Shown here: in pieces, positions 49,666 through 59,104 of the stretch
Layout: each line of letters starts with the position of its first letter
Numbering within the stretch: the first letter of the stretch is position 1
Made by a program: the position numbers and the translations under genes
Source: Sulfobacillus acidophilus
GTDB lineage: Bacteria > Bacillota > Sulfobacillia > Sulfobacillales > Sulfobacillaceae
DNA length: 64,000 bases
Reading direction: 5' to 3'
Assembly: GCA_003023745.1 (NCBI GenBank)
Contig: PXYV01000008.1
Coordinates: 1-64,000, forward strand
Notes under the pieces: generated by a model
Databases searched by the model: none
What the model was told of the DNA's origin: nothing
The model's input: only the letters and a program-made list of their open reading frames with translations

Positions 49666-50655
49666 TTATGCTGGAGGGTAGCCATAGACATGGTCGCTCA
49701 TCGTCTCTGCCGCCGGCAATGCAGCCAATAGCGCATATTCCGTGGCGTCATCAACTTCATGCCTGACACGCGCCTTGAGCGCGCGCTCTCTCTCGTCATC
49801 CCATAATTGCGCCGTAATCAGCCAGTGTTGAAAACGGATGACGGCATCGTCTTTCTTCTCATCTGCAAGTTGCTGGCGCGATCGATATGACCGGTCATCA
49901 TCGTCGCTGGAATGCGCGGTAAAACGATGGGTCTTCGCTTCTATCAGTGTCGGGCCGCCCCCAGTAATTGCCTTTGTCCGCGCCGCCGCCACCACCTGGT
50001 AGACCGCGAGCGGATCCGATCCTTGCACAACCACCCCGGGCATCCCATATCCCTGGGCACGCACCGCCACATCGCGAATCGCCATTTCGCGAGATTGCGG
50101 CACGGAAATGGAATACCCGTTGTTTTCCACCAACACAATCACCGGCACCCGCTGCACAGAAGCAAAATTCAACGCTTCGTGAAATTCGCCCTGGTTGGTC
50201 GATCCTTCTCCCAAAGAGGTCAGCACCACTGCATGATCACCCTTGAGCTTCGCCGCCCACGCCATACCCACGGCATGCACCACCTGCGTCGTAACCGGGG
50301 ACGATCCAGTTAAAATGCGCTTAGCGCGATGACCGAAATGCGACGGCATCTGGCGACCACCCGAACTCGGATCGGCAGCCTTTCCCAACTGACCCAGCAT
50401 CACCTCACGCGCAGACATGCCAAACGCTAACACCATCGCCATATCGCGATAGTAAGGGGCCAACCAATCCGTTTTTACATCGAGCGCCATGGCCGCGCCC
50501 ACTTGCACTCCTTCTTGACCTTGTCCTGAAATAACAAATGCCGATTTGCCCTGACGATTGAGAATCCAAATCCGCCGATCCAACTCGCGACTTAGTACCA
50601 TGTAGTAATACATCGTGCGCAATTGTTCCGCATCGAGGTCGGAATTCTCGGGCAT
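49666..50655 (-). CDS. bkdAA: 2-oxoacid dehydrogenase E1 alpha (copy 2)
   Basis: Second full-length E1 alpha, 329 residues, clearly homologous to copy 1 along its length: RRIWILNRQGKSAFVISGQG, GGRQMPSHFGHRAKRILTGS, GEGSTNQGEFHEALNFASVQ, ENNGYSISVP, and HSSDDDDRSYRSR. All cofactor motifs are kept, so it should be active. Tandem duplication within the operon suggests either two substrate ranges sharing E1 beta, E2 and E3, or two alpha isoforms. Confidence 0.93.
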   Translation of the reverse strand: MPENSDLDAEQLRTMYYYMVLSRELDRRIWILNRQGKSAFVISGQGQEGVQVGAAMALDVKTDWLAPYYRDMAMVLAFGMSAREVMLGQLGKAADPSSGGRQMPSHFGHRAKRILTGSSPVTTQVVHAVGMAWAAKLKGDHAVVLTSLGEGSTNQGEFHEALNFASVQRVPVIVLVENNGYSISVPQSREMAIRDVAVRAQGYGMPGVVVQGSDPLAVYQVVAAARTKAITGGGPTLIEAKTHRFTAHSSDDDDRSYRSRQQLADEKKDDAVIRFQHWLITAQLWDDERERALKARVRHEVDDATEYALLAALPAAETMSDHVYGYPPA

Positions 50656-50675
50656 GACATGCCTCCCTCACACCG

Positions 50676-52079
50676 CTATATGTGAATGGCGTGGCCGTCG
50701 ACAGCCAATGCTGCCTCGTGCAGCACCTCAGACACCGTGGGGTGCGCATGCACGCTTTCCGCCACTTCCCAGGCCGTCGCTTCCAAGAAACGTGCCAAGG
50801 CCATCTCATTAATGTAATCCGATGCGCGCGGGCCGACGATGTGCGCACCTAACAAGGCATCGGTCTTTTTATCGGCCACCACCTTGACAAAGCCATCCGG
50901 CTCCCCCAATATGAGCGACTTGCCGTTGGCCCGAAACGGAAATGTCCCGACTTTCACCTCGTAACCTCGCGCTTGCGCCTCTTGCGGCGTGAGTCCGACC
51001 GACGCAACCTCAGGCCGCGAATACGTGACGCGGGGGACCCGCATCGGATCCAATAGCTCGGGATCCTGATTGGCGATGGTTTCCACCGCAATCATCCCTT
51101 CGTGTGCGGCAACGTGGGCCAAGAGATACCCACCGATGACGTCGCCAATGGCATAAATATGGGGCACGTTAGTGCGGTAGTGGCTATCCACTGCAATATA
51201 GCCGCGCTCAACCTTAACCCCGACTGCTTCAAGCCCAATATCTTCAACGATGGCCCGGCGGCCAACCGCAACGAGCAGCACTTCGCCACTAACCGTTTTC
51301 GTCTTGCCATCGGGAGGAGTTACAGACGCTGAGACCCCTTGTGCGCTTTGTTTGGCGCTCTTAAGGTCAAACTTGGTGCCTACCATGATTTGGATGCCCC
51401 GGCGCGTCAAAAGCTTAGTTAATTCCCCCGCGACCTCCGGGTCGTCTTGGGGCAAGATGTGATCGAGCATTTCAATAAGCGTGACTTGGGATCCGAAGTC
51501 ATTGTACATCGACGCAAATTCCACCCCGATGGCGCCGCCGCCTAAAATAACGATAGATTTCGGCACATCGGTCTTGTCCAGTACGTGGTCCGAGCTTAAA
51601 ATCCGCTTGCCGTCAAAAGGCAGGTCAGGCAGTTCGCGCGGAACCGACCCGGTTGCGACCACGATGTCACGTGCGCTCAATACGGTCTTTCCAGAATCTG
51701 TCGTGACTTCCACATGGCCAGAATCTACCAACCGGCCCCAGCCTGCCACGACGGTAACCTTGTTCTTCTTCAGCAGGAATTCGACACCCTTCCATAGCTG
51801 CGTGACGACCTTTTCTTTTTTGGCCATCGCGTTGGGGTAATCTAAGGAAACACCTTCCGCGGCCAAACCAAACTCCTGAGCATGCTGCATGGTATGGAAC
51901 AACTCCGCCGTATGCAACAAAGCCTTTGTGGGGATGCAACCGCGATGCAAACACGTGCCACCCACCTTGCCGACATCGATCAACGCCGTCTTCAATCCGA
52001 GCTGCGCGGAGCGGATGGCCGCTACGTAACCGCCCGTGCCACCACCCAAAATAATCACATCAAAATTGGTTTCCGCCAT
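50676..52079 (-). CDS. lpdA: Dihydrolipoamide dehydrogenase (E3)
   Basis: Re-oxidises lipoyl groups with NAD+. FAD site VIILGGGTGGYVAAIRSAQL, redox disulfide in GGTCLHRGCIPTKALL, NAD site IVILGGGAIGVEFASMYNDF, and the His-Glu pair at the C-terminus in HAHPTVSEVLHEAALA. About 467 residues. The ORF track begins 26 residues early; the ATG at 52079 follows GGGAGGAGAAG. First gene of the eight-gene cluster. Confidence 0.96.
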   Translation of the reverse strand: MAETNFDVIILGGGTGGYVAAIRSAQLGLKTALIDVGKVGGTCLHRGCIPTKALLHTAELFHTMQHAQEFGLAAEGVSLDYPNAMAKKEKVVTQLWKGVEFLLKKNKVTVVAGWGRLVDSGHVEVTTDSGKTVLSARDIVVATGSVPRELPDLPFDGKRILSSDHVLDKTDVPKSIVILGGGAIGVEFASMYNDFGSQVTLIEMLDHILPQDDPEVAGELTKLLTRRGIQIMVGTKFDLKSAKQSAQGVSASVTPPDGKTKTVSGEVLLVAVGRRAIVEDIGLEAVGVKVERGYIAVDSHYRTNVPHIYAIGDVIGGYLLAHVAAHEGMIAVETIANQDPELLDPMRVPRVTYSRPEVASVGLTPQEAQARGYEVKVGTFPFRANGKSLILGEPDGFVKVVADKKTDALLGAHIVGPRASDYINEMALARFLEATAWEVAESVHAHPTVSEVLHEAALAVDGHAIHI

Positions 52080-52442
52080 GCTTCTCCTCCCTTGACCCTG
52101 GGTATCATACGCTGTCTTATCATGCCCGAAACCGCAATCGCTGCCACGTACCCCCAAACCCTAACACCAAACGCTTAGGACCGGCGTGGCCATCTTGGCC
52201 CGAGACCTCACGCTTTAGTTGCCCTCGACCACTCTACCGTTGAGTGGCAACAAAGCGGTCGGGCACCTGGACTCAACATCCTGGCAACTCCGTGTTTGCG
52301 CCTATGTACCACACTGCCCCGACCTACCAATCCATCCTTCAAACTATCTAGAGCCTAACGCTTTCAGTTGTTTCCCGCAAGTTGAAAGGAACCCACGGCC
52401 CCTTTGTCGAATCATTCGGTCAAACGGTCGAGGAGGATCTTC
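52080..52442. other. Divergent intergenic region between lpdA and an MFS gene
   Basis: About 360 bp that should hold promoters for both the dehydrogenase operon and the MFS gene. I found no convincing consensus pair, no riboswitch fold I recognise and no small gene. Confidence 0.35.
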
Positions 52443-53687
52443 GTGAAAGTCGCCACATCCAATCCACATCGCCTGACAGTGCCCGAGAACGTTGCACTGA
52501 GTTTCTTTTGGTTTACATCGAACATGCAGTGGACCGCCCTAATTATCATCGTCGTCCCGAAAGTCGTGCTGGACATGGTGGGCGCAACGCACTCAGGCAG
52601 CGATATGTCGTGGCTGACCGCGTTGGGAGCTTTGTTAGCCTCAATCATTCAACCCATTGTCGGGGCGTTTTCCGACCGCAGTCGACATCGATCGGGACGC
52701 CGGCGACCTTTTATGGTAATTGGTGTCTTGGGCACTGCTACAGCACTGATCTTGATGGGTATGGCGCGCGGCTTTGCGGTGTTCCTGGCACTATACCTGG
52801 TGTTAGAGCTCTTTTCCAACTTGGCCTCCGCTCCGTACCAAGCGCTCATTCCGGACGTCGTGCTGTTTGAGCAGCGCGGCGTGGCATCTGGCTACATGGG
52901 ATTGATGAGCCAGGCTGCCATCATTGGCGGCGTCTTGATTCCCACCTTTTTTCCCATTCGGACAACATTTGAAATTCTCGCCGTGTTGCAACTGGTGGGA
53001 CTTTTAGTAACCATTGTCGGAGTGCCAGAGGTACCGTTGAAAACGGTGTCTTCCAAGTGGAGTACGGCCGCGTTCCTTCGCGCCTTTTGGATCTCTCCTA
53101 AAAACTATAGCGACTGGTGGTGGGTCTTTCTCACGCGACTCTTGGTCATGCTCGGGTTTTCAACCCTCGAATACTACCTTTACTATTACTTGCATTTCGT
53201 ACAGCACTTAGCCAATCCCAATCCCATGCTGGACCAAGCCCTAATCGCGGTCACGCTCGCCTCGCTTTTGTCCGTGCTCACGGCCGGGTGGCTTTCCGAT
53301 CGCTTGCGGCGTCGGAAAATGATGGTCATTGCCGGAGGCCTGGTTATGGGGGTCGCCGCTTTAGGATTTGTCTTCACCCGAAGCTTAACGATGGTGACGG
53401 TCTTTGCCCTCATCTTTGGCCTAGGCTATGGTACGTACTTGTCCACAGACTGGGCCCTTGCTGTCGACGTTCTCCCTGCCACAGGCGCTGCAGCTAAAGA
53501 CATGGGGCTATGGGCGATTTCCCAAACCGTCGCCCAAACCATTGCGACGGCGATTGCCGGGCTGTTTCTTACTCTCACCGTCGTTCATTGGGGCAACGCC
53601 ACCGCCTATCGCGTGCTCTTTGTGATTACCTTTGTCTATTTCCTGTTCGGGTCGTTCTTGGTCACGCGCGTGCGAAAAGTCCGCTAA
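52443..53687 (+). CDS. MFS transporter (sugar-cation symporter-like)
   Basis: Twelve-helix carrier of about 414 residues. Loop motif SDRSRHRSGRRRPFMVIG is of the GPH/sucrose type. The YGTYLSTDWALAVDVLP segment is almost the same as one in the MFS half of the fusion at 21108, so the two are paralogues. GTG at 52443 follows GAGGAGG; the listed start 13 residues earlier lies upstream of that site. No sugar enzyme is adjacent; the substrate is unknown. Confidence 0.85.
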   Translation: MKVATSNPHRLTVPENVALSFFWFTSNMQWTALIIIVVPKVVLDMVGATHSGSDMSWLTALGALLASIIQPIVGAFSDRSRHRSGRRRPFMVIGVLGTATALILMGMARGFAVFLALYLVLELFSNLASAPYQALIPDVVLFEQRGVASGYMGLMSQAAIIGGVLIPTFFPIRTTFEILAVLQLVGLLVTIVGVPEVPLKTVSSKWSTAAFLRAFWISPKNYSDWWWVFLTRLLVMLGFSTLEYYLYYYLHFVQHLANPNPMLDQALIAVTLASLLSVLTAGWLSDRLRRRKMMVIAGGLVMGVAALGFVFTRSLTMVTVFALIFGLGYGTYLSTDWALAVDVLPATGAAAKDMGLWAISQTVAQTIATAIAGLFLTLTVVHWGNATAYRVLFVITFVYFLFGSFLVTRVRKVR

Positions 53688-53800
53688 GCCCTAATGTCCG
53701 CACGGCTTTCATGGTTCAAGCCGCTCGTTGGTCTGATTTGGAACCGCGACAGCGCCTTTCAGATAGCGCACCAGGCACTTAGATGGGTATCCAGCACGTA

Positions 53801-54124
53801 TCATTGCGGGGATTTGCGGGTCCAACGCGTGGCGTCGCGTCGCTGAAATTTCTCCATGACCTCCGAAAAGATGGTCGCCAAGTCAAGATTTAGGCTATTA
53901 GCAAACGACACCAACACGAACAACATGTCACCCAGTTCGAGTGCGATGGAACTGTCCGGTTCATTGGGCTTTTTGGGCTTGGGGCCATAGACATGGTTCA
54001 CCTCCCGCGCTAACTCTCCCAGTTCTTCGGCCAGGCGCAAAATCATCATCGGAGGAGTAAAGTATCCCTCCTCAAACTGATCAATCCAGGCATGGACTTG
54101 AGCTTGCATCTCTTGTGTTGTCAC
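53801..54124 (-). CDS. MazG-like nucleotide pyrophosphohydrolase
   Basis: Short all-alpha NTP pyrophosphatase of 107 residues. The metal site EELGELAREV and later ELGDMLFVL give the EExxE and ExxD pattern. It cleaves non-standard or excess nucleoside triphosphates. Its ATG overlaps the end of the OYE gene by 4 nt, so it ends an rlmH-OYE-mazG unit. Confidence 0.88.
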   Translation of the reverse strand: MTTQEMQAQVHAWIDQFEEGYFTPPMMILRLAEELGELAREVNHVYGPKPKKPNEPDSSIALELGDMLFVLVSFANSLNLDLATIFSEVMEKFQRRDATRWTRKSPQ

Positions 54125-55170
54125 GACGCATCCCCCACCGTGAAGCGACGTGCAAATGCACGATAGTATTGCTTGGGAACCTGCACTCGGCCTTCAAAGT
54201 GCAACGCGGCAGAATTGGCCCAGTAGGGATCCTTCAACAGTCCACGGGCAATCGCAATCAAGTCCACATCGGCGCGCTCCACAAACGAAGACGCCAGGTC
54301 ATACGATTCCAGCCGTCCCACGGCAATGACAGGTACGTTCAGCACACGCTTCAAAGACGCCGCATACGGCGCCTGATAGCCTGGATACTCATGGATGGCC
54401 ACCACGGCGTTGCCGCCCGAAGAAACATCAAACATGTCGACTCCGTGATCGCGATAGACCCGTGCCATCTCAATCAACTGTTCAAAGTGATAGCCCCCGT
54501 CCGTGTATTCGGTCGCCGACAGCCTCATAATCAACGGCATGGATGAGGGCATCTCGGATTTAACGGCCTCGATAATCTCGACGCCAAAGCGTGTCGGTTC
54601 CCCATATTCATCCTGCCGATGATTGGACAGCGGGGACATAAACTGATGAATCAAGTAACCGTGTGCGCCATGCAATTCTAAGGTATCAACGCCAGCCGCC
54701 ACAGCGCGCCGGGCGCCCTCGGCAAAAGCGTCGACAATGCGGCGCACCTCGTCGCGTGTAAGCTCGTGCGGTACGCGGTATTTGTCCGAAAAGGCAATCG
54801 CTGAGGGAGCTTCCGGCCGCAGCTCTAACGACTCCGCCTTGCGGCCAGCATGGGCTAACTGAATGCCCACGCACGCATGATATGCATGAACCTGGTCAAT
54901 GACGCGCCGAAACGCCGGAATATGAGCATCATCCCAAATCCCCAAATCGTACACGGTGATGCGTCCGTCCGGTACCACATCGGTCATCTCGATCATGATT
55001 AAGCCCGTTCCCCCGACTGCCCGTGAAACATAATGAACGTAATGCCAGTCGTTTGGAGCTCCGTCCTGGGCCCATACTGAATACTGGCACATGGGGGACA
55101 TCATGATGCGATTTTTGACGTGCAAAGCCTTCAGTGAAAACGCCTCGAATAAACTTGCCGTTGTGCTCAC
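54121..55170 (-). CDS. namA: NADPH dehydrogenase of the old yellow enzyme family (NamA/YqjM type)
   Basis: FMN-dependent ene-reductase that reduces alpha,beta-unsaturated carbonyls. IMMSPMCQYSVWAQDGAPND at the N-terminus gives the bacterial YqjM-type Cys; HGAHGYLIHQFMSPLSNHR is the family signature; LIAIARGLLKDP binds FMN phosphate. About 349 residues. The ORF track begins 30 residues earlier inside rlmH; GTG 55170 lies 10 nt past the rlmH stop and yields a normal N-terminus. Confidence 0.9.
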   Translation of the reverse strand: MSTTASLFEAFSLKALHVKNRIMMSPMCQYSVWAQDGAPNDWHYVHYVSRAVGGTGLIMIEMTDVVPDGRITVYDLGIWDDAHIPAFRRVIDQVHAYHACVGIQLAHAGRKAESLELRPEAPSAIAFSDKYRVPHELTRDEVRRIVDAFAEGARRAVAAGVDTLELHGAHGYLIHQFMSPLSNHRQDEYGEPTRFGVEIIEAVKSEMPSSMPLIMRLSATEYTDGGYHFEQLIEMARVYRDHGVDMFDVSSGGNAVVAIHEYPGYQAPYAASLKRVLNVPVIAVGRLESYDLASSFVERADVDLIAIARGLLKDPYWANSAALHFEGRVQVPKQYYRAFARRFTVGDAS

Positions 55171-55180
55171 CTCTGTTTGG

Positions 55181-55651
55181 CTATTTGTGGTACGGATGCC
55201 CCTGGCTGATGGTCCAGGCACGATACAGCTGCTCGGCAACCATGACCTGAGCCAGTCCATGGGAAAACGTCAACGAAGACAACGACCAGCGCCACTGAGC
55301 ACGCTGGCGTACTGCTTCGCCCGTGCCCCACGATCCCCCCACAATAATGGTAATCGGGTGCCCGCTCTCACGCCACTGCTGCAGTCGCTGGGCCAACGCG
55401 CGCGAGTCGACCATTTCTCCCTCGACGTCTAACAACACCACGATGTCCTGCGAACCTACCCGTCTCAAGAGTCGCTCCTGTTCCCGATCAAGCGCGCGAC
55501 TGTCGGGTCCCTTGCGCAACGGCTCCTCTAAGACCGTCTCCCAGCTCACGGTCCAGTTCGCCCGAAACCGCTTTAAATACTCCTCTACAAGCCCCACCAG
55601 GCGTTTATCGCGCGGACGACCAACGGTCAGAAGACGAATATGAGCCAACAC
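55181..55651 (-). CDS. rlmH: 23S rRNA pseudouridine-1915 N3-methyltransferase
   Basis: SPOUT methyltransferase acting on helix 69 of the assembled ribosome. Conserved VLLDVEGEMVDSRALAQRL, TIIVGGSWGTGEAVR, and the C-terminal knot SLTFSHGLAQVMVAEQLYRA with QGHPYHK. 156 residues, the usual length. First in a three-gene unit with the OYE and MazG genes. Confidence 0.95.
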   Translation of the reverse strand: MLAHIRLLTVGRPRDKRLVGLVEEYLKRFRANWTVSWETVLEEPLRKGPDSRALDREQERLLRRVGSQDIVVLLDVEGEMVDSRALAQRLQQWRESGHPITIIVGGSWGTGEAVRQRAQWRWSLSSLTFSHGLAQVMVAEQLYRAWTISQGHPYHK

Positions 55652-55930
55652 AACCTCCTCGGTCTTGACACCGGTTAAATCGTATCACCTTTCCGTGCCG
55701 GACTGCCAGTATGCGTTGTGAGCCAAGCAGTCCCGCCGACCCTCAGCTTACTCGGTGATCGTACTAGGACTTAGCTCAAGCGTACAAATTCCCCCCATAG
55801 TCCCCCAACCGGTCTTATTCGTCAACGCGACCCGCCACAATTGGAGAACTTTAACAAGTATAGTATCCTCGAAGCGAATCATCATCCGGCGTCTGTGTCT
55901 GATGTTACCGTTATAAGGGGGAGTTTTGCG

Positions 55931-56716
55931 ATGGAACAAGTTCACGTAGAGTGGATGGACACAAAACGCATCGTGCGGATTACCCTGGACCATGCCGCTA
56001 AGCGCAATGCCCTTTCTATGCAGGTCTTACAATCCTTATGTGATTATTTGGGCCAGGTCAGGCGCAATGTCCATTTTAACGCCGTGATTATTCGTGCGCA
56101 GGGACCCGTGTTCAGCGCCGGACACGATTTGGCGGAGATTTTGGGTCACGACACCACCTCTGTCCGCGCGATTTTTCAACAATGCGCTGAAACCATGGCC
56201 CTAATTCACGATTTGCCTCAAATTGTCATTGCCGAGGTCTCCGGGTTGGCCACCGCCGCAGGATGTCAATTGGTAGCGGCCTGTGATTTGGCAGTAGCCG
56301 CGCAAAGTGCTCGGTTTGCCACACCGGGTGTGAAAATTGGATTTTTTTGTGCTAGCCCTTCGGTGCAAGTTGCTCGTTCGGTTCCTCGAAAGCAGGCTGC
56401 AGAGATGTTATTTACCGGACGTTGGATGACCGCCGCAGATGCGCGCGCGTATGGTCTCATTAATCGGGTGGTGCCAGACGAGGAAATCTCATCAGCTACC
56501 CTCTCTCTGGCCTCCGAGGTCGCCGCCTGGAGTCTTCCCGTATTGGCGAGCGGCAAAGAATTTTTGCACCAGCAATGGGAAATGACCGAAAGCGGGGCAG
56601 CGCACTACGCCATTGAATACATGGCTCGTCAAAGTCAGACCCGTGATGCCGTGGAAGGGATGACCGCATTCTTTGAAAAACGGCCACCAAGGTGGAGCGA
56701 TCGTTCGTGCGAGTGA
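55931..56716 (+). CDS. Enoyl-CoA hydratase/isomerase (crotonase) family
   Basis: Crotonase-fold enzyme that hydrates or isomerises enoyl-CoA. Oxyanion-hole segments are FSAGHDLAEILG and SGLATAAGCQLVAACDLAVA. The usual second catalytic Glu position (in KIGFFCASPSVQ) does not hold a Glu, so standard hydratase activity is doubtful. 261 residues. ATG 55931 follows AAGGGGGAG; the first 30 residues of the listed ORF are not part of the protein. It stands alone. Confidence 0.85.
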   Translation: MEQVHVEWMDTKRIVRITLDHAAKRNALSMQVLQSLCDYLGQVRRNVHFNAVIIRAQGPVFSAGHDLAEILGHDTTSVRAIFQQCAETMALIHDLPQIVIAEVSGLATAAGCQLVAACDLAVAAQSARFATPGVKIGFFCASPSVQVARSVPRKQAAEMLFTGRWMTAADARAYGLINRVVPDEEISSATLSLASEVAAWSLPVLASGKEFLHQQWEMTESGAAHYAIEYMARQSQTRDAVEGMTAFFEKRPPRWSDRSCE

Positions 56717-56845
56717 TTCGTCAGTGCCAAGCTTCAATCCGGTGCATCATCGGTGAGCTCGCCTCATGCCACGAGTCAGCGTGAGTCATTGTCCGACTCA
56801 AGCCACCTCGCCTCGAACAGTCAATTCTGGATTCGCAACAATTCG

Positions 56846-57877
56846 TCAGGAGACAAAAGATTTTTGATCGCGTTGGGGTAGTTCTTGCAATTGTACTGTC
56901 ATGGTCAGCACCGCATTGCCCCGTAACACCTTCAACTCAACGCGTTGGCCAACCGCCTCATGCTCCAATACCGCGACCACGTCGCGGAGGCGCCGCACGG
57001 GACGCCCATCAATGGCCGTGAGCAAATCTCCCGCCTTTAACCCTGCCTGCGCTGCAGGGCTGTGAGCGGCTACAGCGACAACCAGCATTCCCAATGCGCG
57101 GTGGGGCAACGCCTGTAAACGAACTCCAAGCCACGGACGACGCACATGGCCGTAACGGATCAGTTGAGTGCTGACCATCTGCACGGTATCACTAGGAATA
57201 GCAAAACCAATGCCTTCGATTCCACTTTGAGAAATTTTGCTCGAATTAATTCCTATCAATTGCCCCTGGGCGTTCACCAGCGGCCCCCCGCTGTTGCCAG
57301 GATTGATCGCGGCATCGGTTTGAATCAAATGATATTGCCAGCCATCGCGATACAATACCCGATCGCTAGCGGAAATCACACCGACGGTTACGGTATGCGT
57401 GAGACCCAACGAATTTCCTATGGCCACAACCAGTTGCCCCGGTTGCACTTGAGAAGATCGTGCGATGGTGATGGGGACCAGATCATGGGCACGAATCTGA
57501 ATGACCGCCAAATCGGTGGGCGGGTCCACTCCAACAATTCGAGCGCGAAAGCGATGGCCATCGGCGAGCACGACCGTAAGGGCATCCGCCCCCTGCACGA
57601 CATGATAGTTAGTCACAATATCACCATTGCGATTTAAAATCACGCCGGAGCCCATGCCTTTCATTTGTAAACGGCCGCCGATCTTCTGGTTATTGATGAC
57701 TACCACTACCGACGGCCCCACCTTCTTCGCCACCGAAACCACAGGCCAATTCAGATCGGCAGGAGCGTGACGCGGCGTCACAACGATCATTAACCAGACA
57801 CCCATCAACAATCCGCCAAACCCCGCCAGCATGATGTAGATGCGCGATCGCAAGGCAAGCCCCCCCATCTGTGACAA
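56846..57877 (-). CDS. HtrA/DegP-type serine protease with PDZ domain
   Basis: Membrane-anchored quality-control protease. One transmembrane helix (IYIMLAGFGGLLMGVWLMIV) near the N-terminus, then a trypsin-like domain with His in IVTNYHVVQGA, Asp in PPTDLAVIQI and Ser in AAINPGNSGGPLVN, then one PDZ domain (GLKAGDLLTAIDGRPVRRLR). 343 residues, typical of S1C proteases with one PDZ. The active site should face outside. It stands alone, before a 320-bp AT-rich gap. Confidence 0.94.
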   Translation of the reverse strand: MSQMGGLALRSRIYIMLAGFGGLLMGVWLMIVVTPRHAPADLNWPVVSVAKKVGPSVVVVINNQKIGGRLQMKGMGSGVILNRNGDIVTNYHVVQGADALTVVLADGHRFRARIVGVDPPTDLAVIQIRAHDLVPITIARSSQVQPGQLVVAIGNSLGLTHTVTVGVISASDRVLYRDGWQYHLIQTDAAINPGNSGGPLVNAQGQLIGINSSKISQSGIEGIGFAIPSDTVQMVSTQLIRYGHVRRPWLGVRLQALPHRALGMLVVAVAAHSPAAQAGLKAGDLLTAIDGRPVRRLRDVVAVLEHEAVGQRVELKVLRGNAVLTMTVQLQELPQRDQKSFVS

Positions 57878-58199
57878 CTTATGTCCGCGTGTTGACCTTT
57901 AGACATGTGAGGCCCCACCGGCAACCGATGCCCGGCGTCGCCAACGGGAGATGGGGTGCCGCCATTTGCCAAAACGACAGGCTGCATCGCACTTGCACAG
58001 CCAAAATAGTCGGCGATTAAGAATAAATTTTCGAATTGCCGGGCGCCCTTGCCATAGTTGACAAACCACTAGCAAATTTGTTAGAACATATACAACCAAT
58101 ACCGAACAATAGCATGATACTTTTGAACAATTTATTCCACACTTGAAAGGTTAGTTGTCTGAACCGTTATCTTTTTCATGGTCATCCTAGGGAGGGATA
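57878..58199. other. AT-rich intergenic region upstream of the gal genes
   Basis: Holds a TTGACA at 58058-58063 with a weak TTAGAA 17 bp on at 58081-58086. This may start the gal transcript. The region is clearly more AT-rich than its neighbours; no gene is seen. Confidence 0.4.
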
Positions 58200-58265
58200 A
58201 TGTTGCCGAAGTGGCCTGCAGTTAATTCCCCTACAGAGTTGGCGACGGATCCGTCGGACACGTAG
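58200..58265 (+). CDS. Possible 21-residue leader peptide ahead of the DeoR/gal operon
   Basis: ATG at 58200 preceded by a strong AGGGAGGGATA opens a 21-codon frame (MLPKWPAVNSPTELATDPSD plus T) ending in TAG 20 bp before the DeoR gene. It is too short for the ORF track. A leader of this size next to a regulator gene could couple or attenuate translation. No family is known for it; the claim rests on the ribosome binding site and position. Confidence 0.45.
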   Translation: MLPKWPAVNSPTELATDPSDT

Positions 58266-58284
58266 CCATCGGAGGCGATCTGCC

Positions 58285-59076
58285 ATGGCCGAGAGGGCAA
58301 TGCGTATGTTGGCTGAGCCGCGGCGCAAAGCCGTGGTGCAATGGTTAGCGCAACACCAGAGTGCAACCGTGGCTGAGCTCGCGGCGCGCTTTCAGTGTTC
58401 GGAAATGACGATCCGGCGTGATTTAGCGGTGTTGCGGGAAGAAGGCATGATTCGGCGCATCCACGGCGGTGGAGAAATTGTTCATGGAGCCGACGAGCCG
58501 CCGTTTGCCGTCAAACGCGAATTAGCGACGGCCGAAAAAGCGACAATTGCACGTCAAGCAGTCGCCCTAGTCCAGCCGCACATGGTAGTAGCGCTCTCTG
58601 CCGGGACGACAACTTGGTATATTGCGCAGGCTTTGCCGCGGATTCATCCGGTCACTTTTGTGACGAATTCGACCAATGTCGCACAAGTATTGTATGCCCA
58701 GGGTTGGCCCGACATTATCTTAACCGGGGGCAACTTTCGGACGCCCTCAGATGCGCTGGTCGGCCCCTTCGCCGAAACCACCATTCAGAAATTAAACTGC
58801 GATCTGCTGTTTCTGGGGGTACATGCCATCGATGACGACGGCTGGTTGTGTACGCCAAACATAGCCGAGGCCGCCGTGAATCAGGCGCTTGCCCGCCAGA
58901 GCGCGCGCGTTGTCGTCGTCGCGGATCACAAAAAATGGGGCCACCGAGCGCTGGCTCGCATCATAGCCCTAAGCGACGTGGATGTCGTCATCACGGACGA
59001 CGGCATTGACCGTAAATGGGTTTCCCGCGTTACTCAATTAGGACGGGAAATGCGCATCGCGGCCACGATGCCCTGA
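58285..59076 (+). CDS. DeoR-family transcriptional regulator
   Basis: The N-terminal winged helix-turn-helix (TVAELAARFQCSEMTIRRDL) with the family's RIHGGGE is followed by a phosphosugar-binding sensor domain (LSAGTTTWYIAQALP, THPVTFVTNS-like region and VVVADHKKWG). 263 residues, normal. ATG after GGAGG. First in the gal operon and therefore probably its repressor, answering to a sugar phosphate (inference from position). Confidence 0.92.
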   Translation: MAERAMRMLAEPRRKAVVQWLAQHQSATVAELAARFQCSEMTIRRDLAVLREEGMIRRIHGGGEIVHGADEPPFAVKRELATAEKATIARQAVALVQPHMVVALSAGTTTWYIAQALPRIHPVTFVTNSTNVAQVLYAQGWPDIILTGGNFRTPSDALVGPFAETTIQKLNCDLLFLGVHAIDDDGWLCTPNIAEAAVNQALARQSARVVVVADHKKWGHRALARIIALSDVDVVITDDGIDRKWVSRVTQLGREMRIAATMP

Positions 59077-59104
59077 TGCCAGGGTCAAATAAAGGAGTGG
59101 TGAA

